From an uncultured Clostridia bacterium (GTDB lineage Bacteria; Bacillota; Clostridia; UBA1381), in assembly GCA_910585485.1 (NCBI GenBank), contig CAJUEZ010000003.1:26058-90057 (forward strand): a stretch of DNA of 64,000 nucleotides, given 5' to 3'. Below are positions 1 through 7,703 of the stretch, one piece after another. How positions within the stretch are numbered: the stretch's first letter is position 1; every line of letters begins with the position of its first letter. A program made the translations under genes and the position numbers. The notes beneath the pieces were generated by a model. That model did not search any database. It saw only the letters and a list, made by a program, of their open reading frames with translations, and was not told where the DNA came from.

Positions 1-119
1 CGGATACAATTTGTAAATTTGCCGCAGTTTTAGAAGTGACAATGAACAAGCTTATGAATGGATTTGATGATCCCAATAAGGATAAATACAAAAACGGGAT
101 TTTAAACAAAAAGAATTAA
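1..119 (+). CDS. C-terminal end of an unidentified protein (cut by window edge)
   Basis: An open frame enters from the left edge (first full codon at 3) and ends at TAA 117-119, giving 38 residues ending KNGILNKKN. The tail is rich in Lys, Asn and Asp. It is too short to assign. Its stop codon overlaps the stop of the convergent gene at 116-328, so the two genes share their last bases and no terminator lies between them. The frame being open to the edge is seen; that it is a real gene end is inferred from the tight convergent packing. Confidence 0.5.
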   Translation, partial: DTICKFAAVLEVTMNKLMNGFDDPNKDKYKNGILNKKN

Positions 120-328
120 AGAGTAAAATCCTCTTTGTTAAAATCAGTTTTTAATTTTCTCATTCGTCTCACATGACGTTTTAAAATATCATATTTGAAT
201 TTTTCACAGGCAGCCGCGTTTGCGGGCACAGCCTGTTTTTTTTTGTCGCAGTACATTTCATCATCGCTATGCTTATGCGCCAGTTGGCACACCGCGCATA
301 TTTTATTTATATCCTGAGAATATATCAT
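116..328 (-). CDS. Small four-cysteine conserved protein
   Basis: This 70-residue protein has CAVC near residues 11-14, then MYC near 27 and an AACEKFKYD segment near 41, a spacing that suggests a small zinc- or iron-binding fold. The C-terminal half is basic (ILKRHVRRMRKLK), which could bind nucleic acid. I recall similar short CxxC proteins ending in a C-x-K-F-x-Y-D-P-L-K-R-like motif in Clostridia, with no known function. A strong GGGGGA site precedes ATG 328. It is the last gene of an apparent five-gene minus-strand operon and lies 21 bases after the PP2C phosphatase. No function is assigned. Confidence 0.75.
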   Translation of the reverse strand: MIYSQDINKICAVCQLAHKHSDDEMYCDKKKQAVPANAAACEKFKYDILKRHVRRMRKLKTDFNKEDFTL

Positions 329-349
329 TGAAATCCCCCAATTCCGCCA

Positions 350-1066
350 TCATATTATAACAGCGATAACGCTGTAGTTATCATTTTTTTTGCCCTCGTT
401 TTCATGCAGAATCTCAAGCATAGCTTCAAGCCAGTCTTTTGGTGACTTTGCGCTGTGAAGAGTTTCTTCTATATCGTCCTCTGTAACGTACTCCCAAAAA
501 CCATCGGAGCAGAGTAAAAACGCGTCATTTTTCTTGAGTTCTGTAACTTCCGAAATATCCGGATTAAAGTTGTCAATATCACTGACGGCGCGCAGCAACT
601 TGTTCTGATTAGGGCTGTAGCGTATTTCCTCATAAGTTATATCGCCGTTTTCAAATTCCATAAAAGCTATGGAGTGGTCGTTTGTCACTTGTGATATTTC
701 GCCATCTGAGATGTAAAATAGACGGCTGTCACCGATGTTTGCCCAAATCGCTTTTTTACCGTCTGTGACAAGCGTGACAACCGTTGAGGACATATCCGCT
801 TTTTCTTTGTCACCGCTCCGCTCCTCACCAAGCAAGGACGCGGATTTTTCAATATATTGGTATAGCGCCTTTTGTGAAATAAGAGGTTCTTTTTTAAATT
901 CGTCGCAAATGGTATTGCACACTAATTCAGACGCAATCTCTCCGAAGGATTGACCGCCAAGACCGTCGCAGATTACAAAACACCAAATATCTTCGGCTTT
1001 TACGTACCCTACGCTGTCTTCATTATTCTTTCTTCCGCCTCTGTTAGTTAATGATACGGCTCTCAT
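350..1066 (-). CDS. PP2C-family serine/threonine protein phosphatase
   Basis: The product is a PPM/PP2C phosphatase that removes phosphate from Ser/Thr residues with two divalent metals. The family motifs appear in order: RKNNEDS near the N terminus, the metal-binding CDGLGG, ANIGDSRL, TNDHS, and LLCSDGFWEY with the late metal-binding Asp. Length (about 238 residues) is normal for a soluble PrpC-like enzyme. I chose the Met of MRAVSLTNRGG because homologues begin just before the TDxG-like segment and a GGAAAGG lies upstream; an in-frame ATG at 1093 would add 9 residues. Unlike the usual prpC-prkC pair, no Hanks-type kinase is beside it. Its neighbours are a one-helix membrane protein, a CYTH enzyme and DUF4250. 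Confidence 0.9.
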   Translation of the reverse strand: MRAVSLTNRGGRKNNEDSVGYVKAEDIWCFVICDGLGGQSFGEIASELVCNTICDEFKKEPLISQKALYQYIEKSASLLGEERSGDKEKADMSSTVVTLVTDGKKAIWANIGDSRLFYISDGEISQVTNDHSIAFMEFENGDITYEEIRYSPNQNKLLRAVSDIDNFNPDISEVTELKKNDAFLLCSDGFWEYVTEDDIEETLHSAKSPKDWLEAMLEILHENEGKKNDNYSVIAVII

Positions 1067-1100
1067 AAAATATCCATTGCCTTTCCGCCCCATACGGCGC

Positions 1101-1346
1101 TTATTGATTCGTGTTTAAATCTGTCTCGCTATTGTCCCGCGCATTGAGATTATTTATTGTTTTCTGCATCTCAAGACGAGTTTCAAGCGATTCGTCATAC
1201 ATATTTTTATATTTGCGGTTTAGGCTGTGCAAAACAGCTATAGTAAAGCATTGAACCACGATTATGGCGGCAAGTACCGCCGCGATACATATATAAAACT
1301 TTTCGCTGCGATTTATATTTTCTTTTCGTATTTTTTTATAGTCCAT
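1101..1346 (-). CDS. Small single-pass membrane protein with coiled coil
   Basis: This 81-residue protein has a charged N terminus (MDYKKIRKENINRSEKF), one strong membrane helix at about residues 18-40 (YICIAAVLAAIIVVQC region), then a polar, coiled-coil-like tail (YDESLETRLEMQKTINNL) and a hydrophilic end. The start at 1346 has GGGAG seven bases upstream, and the longer frame overlaps the upstream CYTH gene without its own ribosome site. Given its place between CYTH and PP2C, it could anchor or sense for that module, but this is inference from position only. No family recognised. Confidence 0.7.
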   Translation of the reverse strand: MDYKKIRKENINRSEKFYICIAAVLAAIIVVQCFTIAVLHSLNRKYKNMYDESLETRLEMQKTINNLNARDNSETDLNTNQ

Positions 1347-1368
1347 ATTTAAATCTCCCGAAAGTAAC

Positions 1369-1917
1369 TTAAACTTGCTTTTCATACTCGTCAAGAAAAC
1401 GCGAAAACTTTCCCACGCATTTTTTGTTGAAAGCAATTCCGAGCGAGGTGAGTTTCATAAGTAAATCGGCGCTCATTTTATCCTCATATTCCACCTCAAC
1501 CTCATAGTCGGTTTTGTCAAAGTACGTTGTCTTGTCAAGACAAAGTTCCGAACCGTTATGATACTTCAGATTCCTTACAGTTGAGGCGAAGCCCATTTTA
1601 TAAAGTTCTCCCGTGTCAATACCTGTGATTTCGCGCGCTTTTTCAGAGTCTATAACATCGGGCACACAGTCTGTCTCGTATTCGTTTTCCTCGCAGATTT
1701 GTAAAGGACTGTTCTCATTTTTGTGCAGCTTAATCTGTATTTTCGGGATACCGTCCACAACTCTCACGCGTACCATAATACGCTTTTCGCGAAGTATGCC
1801 GTTTTTATCTGTATAATAATAATTTGTCTGTTCTTTGACGCTGTCCCACTTAAAAGCTTTTATAGCTTGCTTGTAGGTTGTCTCGTCTATAATGCTCTTG
1901 ATTTCTGTTTCTGTCAT
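1369..1917 (-). CDS. CYTH-domain protein (triphosphate tunnel metalloenzyme, YjbK-like)
   Basis: The protein has 182 residues. The N terminus TETEIKSII carries the ExExK signature of CYTH / triphosphate-tunnel enzymes. It is followed by a YYTDKNGILREKRIMVRVR strand pair with alternating basic residues, DKTTYFDKTDYEVEVEYE with the paired-Glu strand, and a C-terminal CVGKFSRFLDEY. Firmicutes members such as YjbK hydrolyse inorganic triphosphate or similar substrates; the substrate here is unknown. ATG 1917 has GGAGG five to six bases upstream. An earlier in-frame ATG at 1932 overlaps the DUF4250 stop but would include that ribosome site. It is the second gene of the five-gene operon. Confidence 0.85.
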   Translation of the reverse strand: MTETEIKSIIDETTYKQAIKAFKWDSVKEQTNYYYTDKNGILREKRIMVRVRVVDGIPKIQIKLHKNENSPLQICEENEYETDCVPDVIDSEKAREITGIDTGELYKMGFASTVRNLKYHNGSELCLDKTTYFDKTDYEVEVEYEDKMSADLLMKLTSLGIAFNKKCVGKFSRFLDEYEKQV

Positions 1918-1928
1918 ATATCCTCCAG

Positions 1929-2105
1929 TCATACGAATTGGTTTCGGTACTCTTTATATTCGTAACCTATAGTCCGCAGTTTGTTTTCTATGCTGTTCTT
2001 GTCAAGCTGCATATCCTCGCACAGTTCGTCAAGACTGCCGTAAAAGTCTCGCAGCTTTGTATTTATAAATCCCAAAAGTATGGCAGGGTCATTGGGTATG
2101 TTCAT
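1929..2105 (-). CDS. DUF4250 small protein
   Basis: This 58-residue gene runs from ATG 2105 to TGA 1929. The product begins MNIPNDPAILLGFINTKLRD, has FYGSLDELCEDMQLDKN in the middle and ends EYRNQFV. This is the pattern I know as DUF4250, a short helical protein common in Clostridia and of unknown role; the helix-turn-helix-like spacing could fit nucleic-acid binding, but that is inference. CGGAGG lies seven bases before the ATG. It is the first gene of the operon that continues through CYTH to the four-cysteine protein. Confidence 0.85.
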   Translation of the reverse strand: MNIPNDPAILLGFINTKLRDFYGSLDELCEDMQLDKNSIENKLRTIGYEYKEYRNQFV

Positions 2106-2150
2106 TGCGCTCCTCCGTATAGTCCTTTATATAAAAATTATATTATAATT

Positions 2151-2179
2151 ATTATACCACTTAAAAGCGGAAATGTAAA
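2151..2179 (-). promoter_or_regulatory. Promoter of the DUF4250-CYTH-PP2C operon
   Basis: On the minus strand there is TTTACA, a 17-base spacer and a perfect TATAAT, with the ATG of DUF4250 about 46 bases downstream of the -10. The -35 box lies only eight bases from the BirA operator of divergent bioY, so one regulator could influence both directions. Confidence 0.7.
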
Positions 2180-2186
2180 CACATTA

Positions 2187-2221
2187 ATTGTCAACCTGAA
2201 TCTAACAAGCGGGTTGACAAT
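2187..2221. promoter_or_regulatory. BirA (biotin repressor) operator
   Basis: A perfect inverted repeat, ATTGTCAACC - 15 bases - GGTTGACAAT, matches the known BirA operator layout (TTGTnAACC, 14-16 bases, GGTTnACAA). The right arm covers the -35 box of the bioY promoter, so biotin-loaded BirA would block transcription. The repeat is seen; its role follows from the family and the adjacent biotin transporter gene. Confidence 0.85.
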
Positions 2222-2242
2222 CGGGAAACTATGTGGTATAAT
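2214..2242 (+). promoter_or_regulatory. Sigma-A promoter of bioY
   Basis: Consensus TTGACA (2214-2219), a 17-base spacer and consensus TATAAT (2237-2242). The right half of the BirA operator includes the TTGACA. Confidence 0.9.
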
Positions 2243-2271
2243 GTAGTGGAATAAATAACGGAGGTAAAAAA

Positions 2272-2865
2272 ATGAAAACAAAATCTATGATTGCATGCGC
2301 TCTCTTTGCGGCGATAATCAGTATTTTTGCTGTGATGACAATACCGATAGGCATAGTTCCGATTACGATGGGATTGTTCGGCATTATGCTTACAGGAATA
2401 GTTTTAGGGTATAAAAACGGAATTATATCAGTGGTCATATATCTTTTGATAGGTATTGTCGGTCTTCCTGTTTTTTCAAATTTTCGGACAGGTATACAAA
2501 CTCTCGCCGGACCGACGGGAGGATATTTATGGTCGTACATAATCATGGTATGGATTATTGGTGTCTTAACCGTGAAGCTGCCGAAGAATAAATGGCTTGC
2601 GTGGCTGAAAATATTTGCGGCTTGTCTTATGGGTATAGTCGTATCTTACGCGGCGGGTACAATTCAGTTTATGCTTGTTCAAAGGGTGGATTTAATAAAA
2701 GCGCTTACGCTTTGCGTTATTCCGTTTATCCCGTTTGATATTTTAAAAGCTATCATCGCCACATATGTAGGTTCGCTAATTTCTAAAACATTAAGACGAG
2801 CGAATCTTTTGCCTGAAAGTCATAAAAAACAGCAAGAGGTGAATAACAAGGAAGAGAGTAAATAA
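2272..2865 (+). CDS. bioY: Biotin transporter BioY (substrate-binding ECF component)
   Basis: BioY is the membrane S component that binds biotin in an energy-coupling-factor transporter, usually sharing a general EcfA/A'/T module encoded elsewhere. The 197-residue protein has about six hydrophobic helices and the BioY motif GPTGGYL near residues 81-87, preceded by an NFRTGIQTLA segment. The end is hydrophilic (ESHKKQQEVNNKEESK). ATG 2272 follows GGAGG with good spacing. It stands alone, with a strong promoter overlapped by a BirA operator, so it should be repressed when biotin is plentiful. A hairpin terminator follows. Confidence 0.95.
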   Translation: MKTKSMIACALFAAIISIFAVMTIPIGIVPITMGLFGIMLTGIVLGYKNGIISVVIYLLIGIVGLPVFSNFRTGIQTLAGPTGGYLWSYIIMVWIIGVLTVKLPKNKWLAWLKIFAACLMGIVVSYAAGTIQFMLVQRVDLIKALTLCVIPFIPFDILKAIIATYVGSLISKTLRRANLLPESHKKQQEVNNKEESK

Positions 2866-2889
2866 AGTGTGAAAGACGGTACAACAAAA

Positions 2890-2914
2890 GGCAGCCAAGT
2901 TTTGGCTGCCTTTA
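2890..2914. terminator. Bidirectional terminator between bioY and secG
   Basis: A nine-base-pair stem GGCAGCCAA / TTGGCTGCC with a three-base loop. T-rich sequence follows on both strands (TTTAAATT on plus, TTTTGTTGT on minus), fitting the two convergent genes. Confidence 0.85.
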
Positions 2915-2938
2915 AATTGTTCTAAAACATGTAGAAAT

Positions 2939-3193
2939 TTAAGCGACTGTTCCCGCGCTTAAAACGAAAAGAACAACTGTTGTTATAAGGAAAAGAATAG
3001 CTAATGTTGCTGTAAGCTTAATAAACATCGCTTCCTTTGTTGTTCCGCCACTCTTCTTGAAGAATGAATCGCCCATATCTGAAGACGCGCCCTGAATACC
3101 TCTCATGCCGGGATCTTTGCCTTCCTGAGCCATAACAACAAGAATAAGAATAACTGAAACAATCAGATGTAGTATCAAAAACAGATTTTTCAT
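2939..3193 (-). CDS. secG: Protein-export membrane protein SecG
   Basis: SecG is the small non-essential subunit of the SecYEG channel that assists SecA-driven export. The 84-residue protein has two membrane helices, residues about 2-20 and 53-78, joined by a Gly/Ser-rich loop with MRGIQGAS and a TTKEAMFIKLTA segment typical of SecG. ATG 3193 has AAAGGAGG upstream; the longer frame lacks this. It is a single gene ending at a shared terminator. Expression would parallel secA, which is also in this window. Confidence 0.93.
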   Translation of the reverse strand: MKNLFLILHLIVSVILILVVMAQEGKDPGMRGIQGASSDMGDSFFKKSGGTTKEAMFIKLTATLAILFLITTVVLFVLSAGTVA

Positions 3194-3352
3194 GGAATAA
3201 ACCTCCTTTATCTCTAAGTAATTCATTAAATACCCATCTATTATATCATAAATTTACAAATTTACAATAGTTTTTTATGAAAAAATTAAAATTTTTTCCT
3301 GATAGTGATTTTTACTAAACGCTAATAATGAATTTATCTCATACAAAACAGA

Positions 3353-3925
3353 TTAAATTTCTATCAGGACTTCATCAAGAGAACGTTTTGGCACATTTAT
3401 GACACCATTTTCGTCTTCAAAATATTTCGTGTCTCCGTTTTTCATATCAACCATGCGGCTTTCCTGCGCGGGGTAGCCGAGAGCGAGAAGATACACAACG
3501 TCCAGGTTATCATCCGCTTTTATAACTTTTTTGATTTCATCACGCATAATGGCTCCGAGCCAGCAGCTTCCCAGTCCCATTTCAACAGCTTCGAGTATCA
3601 TAGTTGTTACAGCCGCTCCCGCTTCTGTTTCAAACATTTTGTTTGGCTTAACAGATGTGTCTCCAAGCACGGCGATGTATGCCACTGGACGCTCATTTTC
3701 TTTGGGTGCGCCGTCTGTCAGACAGCCTGCCCATTTTGTGAAGGGATATATTTTTTCTAATAAGTCGGCATTATCAATTACCGCGAATTTGAGCGGCTGC
3801 ACATTCGCTCCGTAAGCGGCGACGCGAGCGCAGTCCACAAGTTTTATAAGCATATCTTTATTGATTTTTTCCTGCTTGAATTTTCTTATTGTTCTTCTTG
3901 CCATTACAGCGTCGTATACATTCAT
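3353..3925 (-). CDS. Nitroreductase-family flavoprotein
   Basis: This 190-residue protein is of the FMN-dependent nitroreductase fold, which uses NAD(P)H to reduce nitro compounds, quinones or other acceptors; the natural substrate is unknown. The start MNVYDAVMARRTIRKF carries the family's RRSxRxF-like FMN phosphate contact, and GLGSCWLGAI and LALGYP in the second half are usual. ATG 3925 follows AAAGGAA; upstream frame extension has no support. It is divergent from the decarboxylase gene, each with its own promoter between them. No signal peptide, so cytoplasmic. Confidence 0.88.
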   Translation of the reverse strand: MNVYDAVMARRTIRKFKQEKINKDMLIKLVDCARVAAYGANVQPLKFAVIDNADLLEKIYPFTKWAGCLTDGAPKENERPVAYIAVLGDTSVKPNKMFETEAGAAVTTMILEAVEMGLGSCWLGAIMRDEIKKVIKADDNLDVVYLLALGYPAQESRMVDMKNGDTKYFEDENGVINVPKRSLDEVLIEI

Positions 3926-3965
3926 AGTTAATCGTTCCTTTCTGCAATAAAATTTATTATGTATT

Positions 3966-3994
3966 AGTATACCACATTTTTTGCTTTTTTTCAA
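3966..3994 (-). promoter_or_regulatory. Promoter of the nitroreductase gene
   Basis: Minus strand TTGAAA, 17-base spacer, TATACT, about 40 bases upstream of ATG 3925. Confidence 0.7.
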
Positions 3995-4012
3995 ATTGTA
4001 TTTCAGATTTAC

Positions 4013-4041
4013 TTTACATGCGGGAAAAAATTTTATATAAT
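4013..4041 (+). promoter_or_regulatory. Promoter of the decarboxylase-recD2 pair
   Basis: TTTACA (4013-4018), 17-base spacer, TATAAT (4036-4041), about 30 bases before the start codon. Only 18 bases separate it from the -35 of the divergent nitroreductase promoter. Confidence 0.75.
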
Positions 4042-4071
4042 AATACACATAAAACAAAAAGGGGAGAGATT

Positions 4072-5424
4072 ATGAGCGCGCCGTTATACAAACGCTTGAA
4101 AAGCTATGCTGATAAAAACAGAATATCTTTCGCTATGCCGGGTCATAAAAACGGACGCGGACTTAGAGCGGATTTATTGTCACTGGACGTGACTGAACTT
4201 GATGAGACAGAGAATCTGCATAGCGGCGGCGAGTATGTTAAATCAGCGCAAAAATTGCTGTCAAAACTTTATGGCAGCGATAGGAGTTATATACTTACGG
4301 GCGGTTCAACAGCCGCTTTACAGGCTATGACATGTTCTGCCGTAAAACCGGGAGAGACGCTTCTTGCCGGAAGTGACTGCCATATGAGCGTGATTAATAC
4401 CTGCGCCCTTCTCGGAATAAAGATAAAACTTTTTCCGAAAGAAATTGATGAAGAATTTTGCGTTCCCAAACATAATGTTGATTTAAAGAAATACCTGACA
4501 GAGGATATAAAAGCTGTTATAATAACGTCTCCCAATTATTACGGAATATGTTCGGACGTGAAAGGAATTGCCGATATGTGTCACGCGATAAATATACCGC
4601 TTTTGGTTGACGAGGCGCACGGAGCGCATTTTGTTGCCGATAGTCGTTTCCCTGATACAGCGGTAAAATACGCTGATGCTGTATGCCAAAGCGCGCATAA
4701 AACGCTTAACGCCATGAACGGTGCGGCATATCTGCATATAAACGGTTCGTTCATTGACAGATATAGGCTCAAAAAGGCGCTTTCCATGTTTCAATCTTCA
4801 AGTCCGTCATATGTCATTGCAGCTTCCGCTGACACTGCCAGAGAGGAAATTGCAAACGGAGAAAAATGGCATGAAACATATAATATTTGCACTGATTTCA
4901 GAGAGAGAATTTTGGAAACGGGTATCAAGGCGCTTGATAATGATGACATAACCCGTATAGTTCTGAATTTTTCGGATTTTAACATGACGGGATTTGAGGC
5001 GGGTAAACTTTTATCTGACATGGGAATTGATATTGAAATGGCGGATTTGATTAATATTGTTCTTATAGTAACGGCTTCAAATACCCGTGAGGATTTGGAT
5101 AAGCTGCATGGCGCTCTTTCTCGGATAATATCTAAAGATAGAAAACTCGGAAAAAAAATAAGAGTATCCGCGCCTCCGATATGCGCGGACACAATTTCTC
5201 CCAAAGAAGCGTTTTTTGCGGGACGTAAGGAAATAGGTCTGACTGACTCGGAGGGATTTGTATCGGGTGATTCGGTAATGATTTATCCGCCGGGAATACC
5301 GATAATATATATGGGTGAAAAAATAAGAAAAGAGCAGATAGAATATATAGAAAAAATGTCCGCCGAGGGAGCGGAAGTTAAAGGGATAACAGCGGATGGA
5401 AGGATAACCGTGACAGATGAGTGA
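4072..5424 (+). CDS. Orn/Lys/Arg decarboxylase family protein (PLP enzyme)
   Basis: The product is a fold-type-I PLP enzyme that decarboxylates a basic amino acid, usually arginine or lysine in the short Gram-positive YaaO/SpeA group, feeding polyamine synthesis. Motifs seen: AMPGHKNG near residues 21-28, LTGGST near 75-80, DEAHGAHF with the cofactor-contact Asp, and SAHKTLNAMNGA with the PLP-binding Lys. The length of 450 residues fits the short class without the wing domain of E. coli enzymes. ATG 4072 has GGGGAGAG upstream. The gene ends inside the recD2 start, an eight-base overlap, so the two are co-transcribed. Substrate cannot be told from sequence alone. Confidence 0.88.
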   Translation: MSAPLYKRLKSYADKNRISFAMPGHKNGRGLRADLLSLDVTELDETENLHSGGEYVKSAQKLLSKLYGSDRSYILTGGSTAALQAMTCSAVKPGETLLAGSDCHMSVINTCALLGIKIKLFPKEIDEEFCVPKHNVDLKKYLTEDIKAVIITSPNYYGICSDVKGIADMCHAINIPLLVDEAHGAHFVADSRFPDTAVKYADAVCQSAHKTLNAMNGAAYLHINGSFIDRYRLKKALSMFQSSSPSYVIAASADTAREEIANGEKWHETYNICTDFRERILETGIKALDNDDITRIVLNFSDFNMTGFEAGKLLSDMGIDIEMADLINIVLIVTASNTREDLDKLHGALSRIISKDRKLGKKIRVSAPPICADTISPKEAFFAGRKEIGLTDSEGFVSGDSVMIYPPGIPIIYMGEKIRKEQIEYIEKMSAEGAEVKGITADGRITVTDE

Positions 5425-7657
5425 GATTATTACAGTTACAGGGACAGTTGAAGAAATAATATACTCCAATCCTGACAACGGCTATACAGTATGCGGTATA
5501 GACAGCGCGGAGGAGGGACTTTTCACGGCGACGGGGTATATGCCGTTTATATCCGAGGGTGAGAGCGTCGCGCTTTCGGGAACATGGATAACGCATCCTG
5601 ATTACGGAGAACAGTTTAAGGCGGAATATTATGAGACTGTTATGCCGTCGGACGAGGAGTCTATATTGAAATATCTCGGTTCAGGAGTGATTTCGGGAAT
5701 ACGTGAGGCAACGGCAAAAAAGCTTATAGATCATTTTGGCTGTGAGGTTTTAGAAATAATGATTAAAGAGCCTGAAAGGCTTTCAGAAGTAAAGGGAATA
5801 AGCAGGGAAAAAGCGAAGAAAATCGGCGCGGAGTTTTGCGAATTGCAATCAATGCAGAATATTGTGATGTTCCTTCAGCAATATAATATTTCTGCTAATA
5901 TGGCGGTAAAGATACATAACGCGCTCGGCGGCGGAGCGATTGATATGATAAAGAAGAATCCGTATATTTTATCTGACATGGTAGACGGAATCTCATTTAA
6001 AACCGCTGATACCATCGCGTTTAATATGGGTTTGCCTAAAAACAGTTTGATCCGAATATGCGCGGGAATAAAAAACATTCTGCATGAAGCCGCGTATACA
6101 AACGGGCATGTGTATATGCCGAGAGATTTGATTATTGAGCACTCGGTATATACGCTGAAGGTTGATGAGAACGAGGTTGAGGCGGCAATTTCGGAGCTTT
6201 TGGGAAAGAAAAGTATATTTTTGGATAATGTGGAAGACACAGACGTGTATTATCTGTATGAGTATTACGAGGCGGAGAATTATATTTCACGACGTCTTAT
6301 TGCCATGTCCGAGAACACGCAAAAATTTATTATGACGGAGGATGAGGCGGAAAAAGCTATTGACCATCTTGAAGAGGAGACAGAAATTTATCTCGCGCCA
6401 ATGCAGCGCAGCGCGGTAGTGACCGCGCTCTCGACAGGCTGTATGGTGCTTACTGGCGGACCGGGAACAGGTAAAACTACCACTATAAACACGGTAATAA
6501 AACTGCTTGAGGATTTAAAGTTGTCAATAGCGCTTGCGGCGCCCACGGGAAGGGCGGCGAAACGAATGAGTCAGGTTACGGGCTGCGAGGCGAAAACGAT
6601 TCACCGCCTGCTGTGTACACAGAGAAATTCCGAGGGACGAAGCATTTTCACGCATAATGAGGAAAATCCGCTCAGCGCCGATGTGATTATTCTTGACGAG
6701 GTGAGTATGATTGACATCAGTCTGATGGCATCGTTTTTAAAAGCGGTAAAGAGCGGCGCGCGCGTTATTTTTTCGGGTGACGCTGATCAGCTTCCGTCCG
6801 TCGGACCGGGTAATATAATTCATGACATGATAAAAAGCAAAACGATTCCCGTTGTTCAGCTTAATAAGATTTTTCGTCAGGCGGAGGAGAGTCTTATAAT
6901 TGTGAACGCGCATAAAATTAATCATGGCGAACTGCCTGACCTGACCGCGAAATCCAGTGATTTCTTTTTCCTGAGGCGCAGGACACCTCAGGAGAGCGCT
7001 CTTACAGTGATGGATTTATTCAAGAACCGTTTGCCCAAAAGCTACGGTGTGAATCCTGTTTCATCAATACAAGTGCTTTCGCCGACAAAAAAAGGACTCG
7101 CGGGTACTATCGCATTAAATAAGCTTTTGCAGTCTCATATAAATCCTTATGATGAAATGAGACCTCAGCATATTTACGGAAACACAATATTCCGAGTTGG
7201 CGATAAAGTAATGCAGACGAAGAATAATTACGATATGGTTTACTCGCGTGAAAACGGCGAGGACGGCATGGGAATTTTTAATGGCGACATGGGAATTATA
7301 GAAAGTATCTCCGAGCGTGACAAGTGCATGAGGATTGTTTTTGACGAGGATAAGAACGTTGAATATCCTTTTACTAATCTGGACGAACTTGATCTTGCGT
7401 ACGCTATTACGGTACATAAAAGTCAGGGGAGTGAATTTCCGATTGTTGTAATGCCGGTTTGTTCCTTCGCGCCGATGCTGATGAGCCGTAATTTGTTTTA
7501 TACCGCGGTTACACGCGCGAGAGATATGGTAATACTTGTCGGAAGTGAAAAAACAATACAGAATATGACGTACAACAATCAGTTTCATCACCGTTTTACA
7601 GGTTTGGCGGAAAGAATGATTGCGGTAAAAAAATTTACAGAGAAAAAGGATAAATAA
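5417..7657 (+). CDS. recD2: RecD2-family 5'-3' DNA helicase
   Basis: RecD2 is a superfamily 1B helicase used in DNA repair in bacteria that lack RecBCD. The 746-residue protein has an N-terminal OB-like region and helix-hairpin-helix segment (residues about 80-180), then the helicase motifs: Walker A GGPGTGKTTT at 347-356, APTGRAAKRM, DEVSMID, GDADQLPSVGPG, NKIFRQ, and near the end VHKSQGSEFP and LFYTAVTRAR. The length is typical. It overlaps the decarboxylase stop by eight bases, hinting at translational coupling, although no functional link between the two is known. A strong terminator follows. Confidence 0.95.
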   Translation: MSEIITVTGTVEEIIYSNPDNGYTVCGIDSAEEGLFTATGYMPFISEGESVALSGTWITHPDYGEQFKAEYYETVMPSDEESILKYLGSGVISGIREATAKKLIDHFGCEVLEIMIKEPERLSEVKGISREKAKKIGAEFCELQSMQNIVMFLQQYNISANMAVKIHNALGGGAIDMIKKNPYILSDMVDGISFKTADTIAFNMGLPKNSLIRICAGIKNILHEAAYTNGHVYMPRDLIIEHSVYTLKVDENEVEAAISELLGKKSIFLDNVEDTDVYYLYEYYEAENYISRRLIAMSENTQKFIMTEDEAEKAIDHLEEETEIYLAPMQRSAVVTALSTGCMVLTGGPGTGKTTTINTVIKLLEDLKLSIALAAPTGRAAKRMSQVTGCEAKTIHRLLCTQRNSEGRSIFTHNEENPLSADVIILDEVSMIDISLMASFLKAVKSGARVIFSGDADQLPSVGPGNIIHDMIKSKTIPVVQLNKIFRQAEESLIIVNAHKINHGELPDLTAKSSDFFFLRRRTPQESALTVMDLFKNRLPKSYGVNPVSSIQVLSPTKKGLAGTIALNKLLQSHINPYDEMRPQHIYGNTIFRVGDKVMQTKNNYDMVYSRENGEDGMGIFNGDMGIIESISERDKCMRIVFDEDKNVEYPFTNLDELDLAYAITVHKSQGSEFPIVVMPVCSFAPMLMSRNLFYTAVTRARDMVILVGSEKTIQNMTYNNQFHHRFTGLAERMIAVKKFTEKKDK

Positions 7658-7694
7658 AAGACAGAGCGCGATTTTTATAGGCGCTCTGTCTTTT
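7656..7694. terminator. Bidirectional terminator after recD2
   Basis: Stem GACAGAGCGC / GCGCTCTGTC with an 11-base loop, flanked by A and T runs that act as U tracts on either strand; serves recD2 and the convergent secreted-protein gene. Confidence 0.88.
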
Positions 7695-7703
7695 GCGTTT
7701 TAT

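Noticed and set aside
2229..2546. 105-codon minus-strand frame opposite bioY
   Set aside because: Lies wholly opposite a clear BioY gene and has no ribosome site; a shadow frame.
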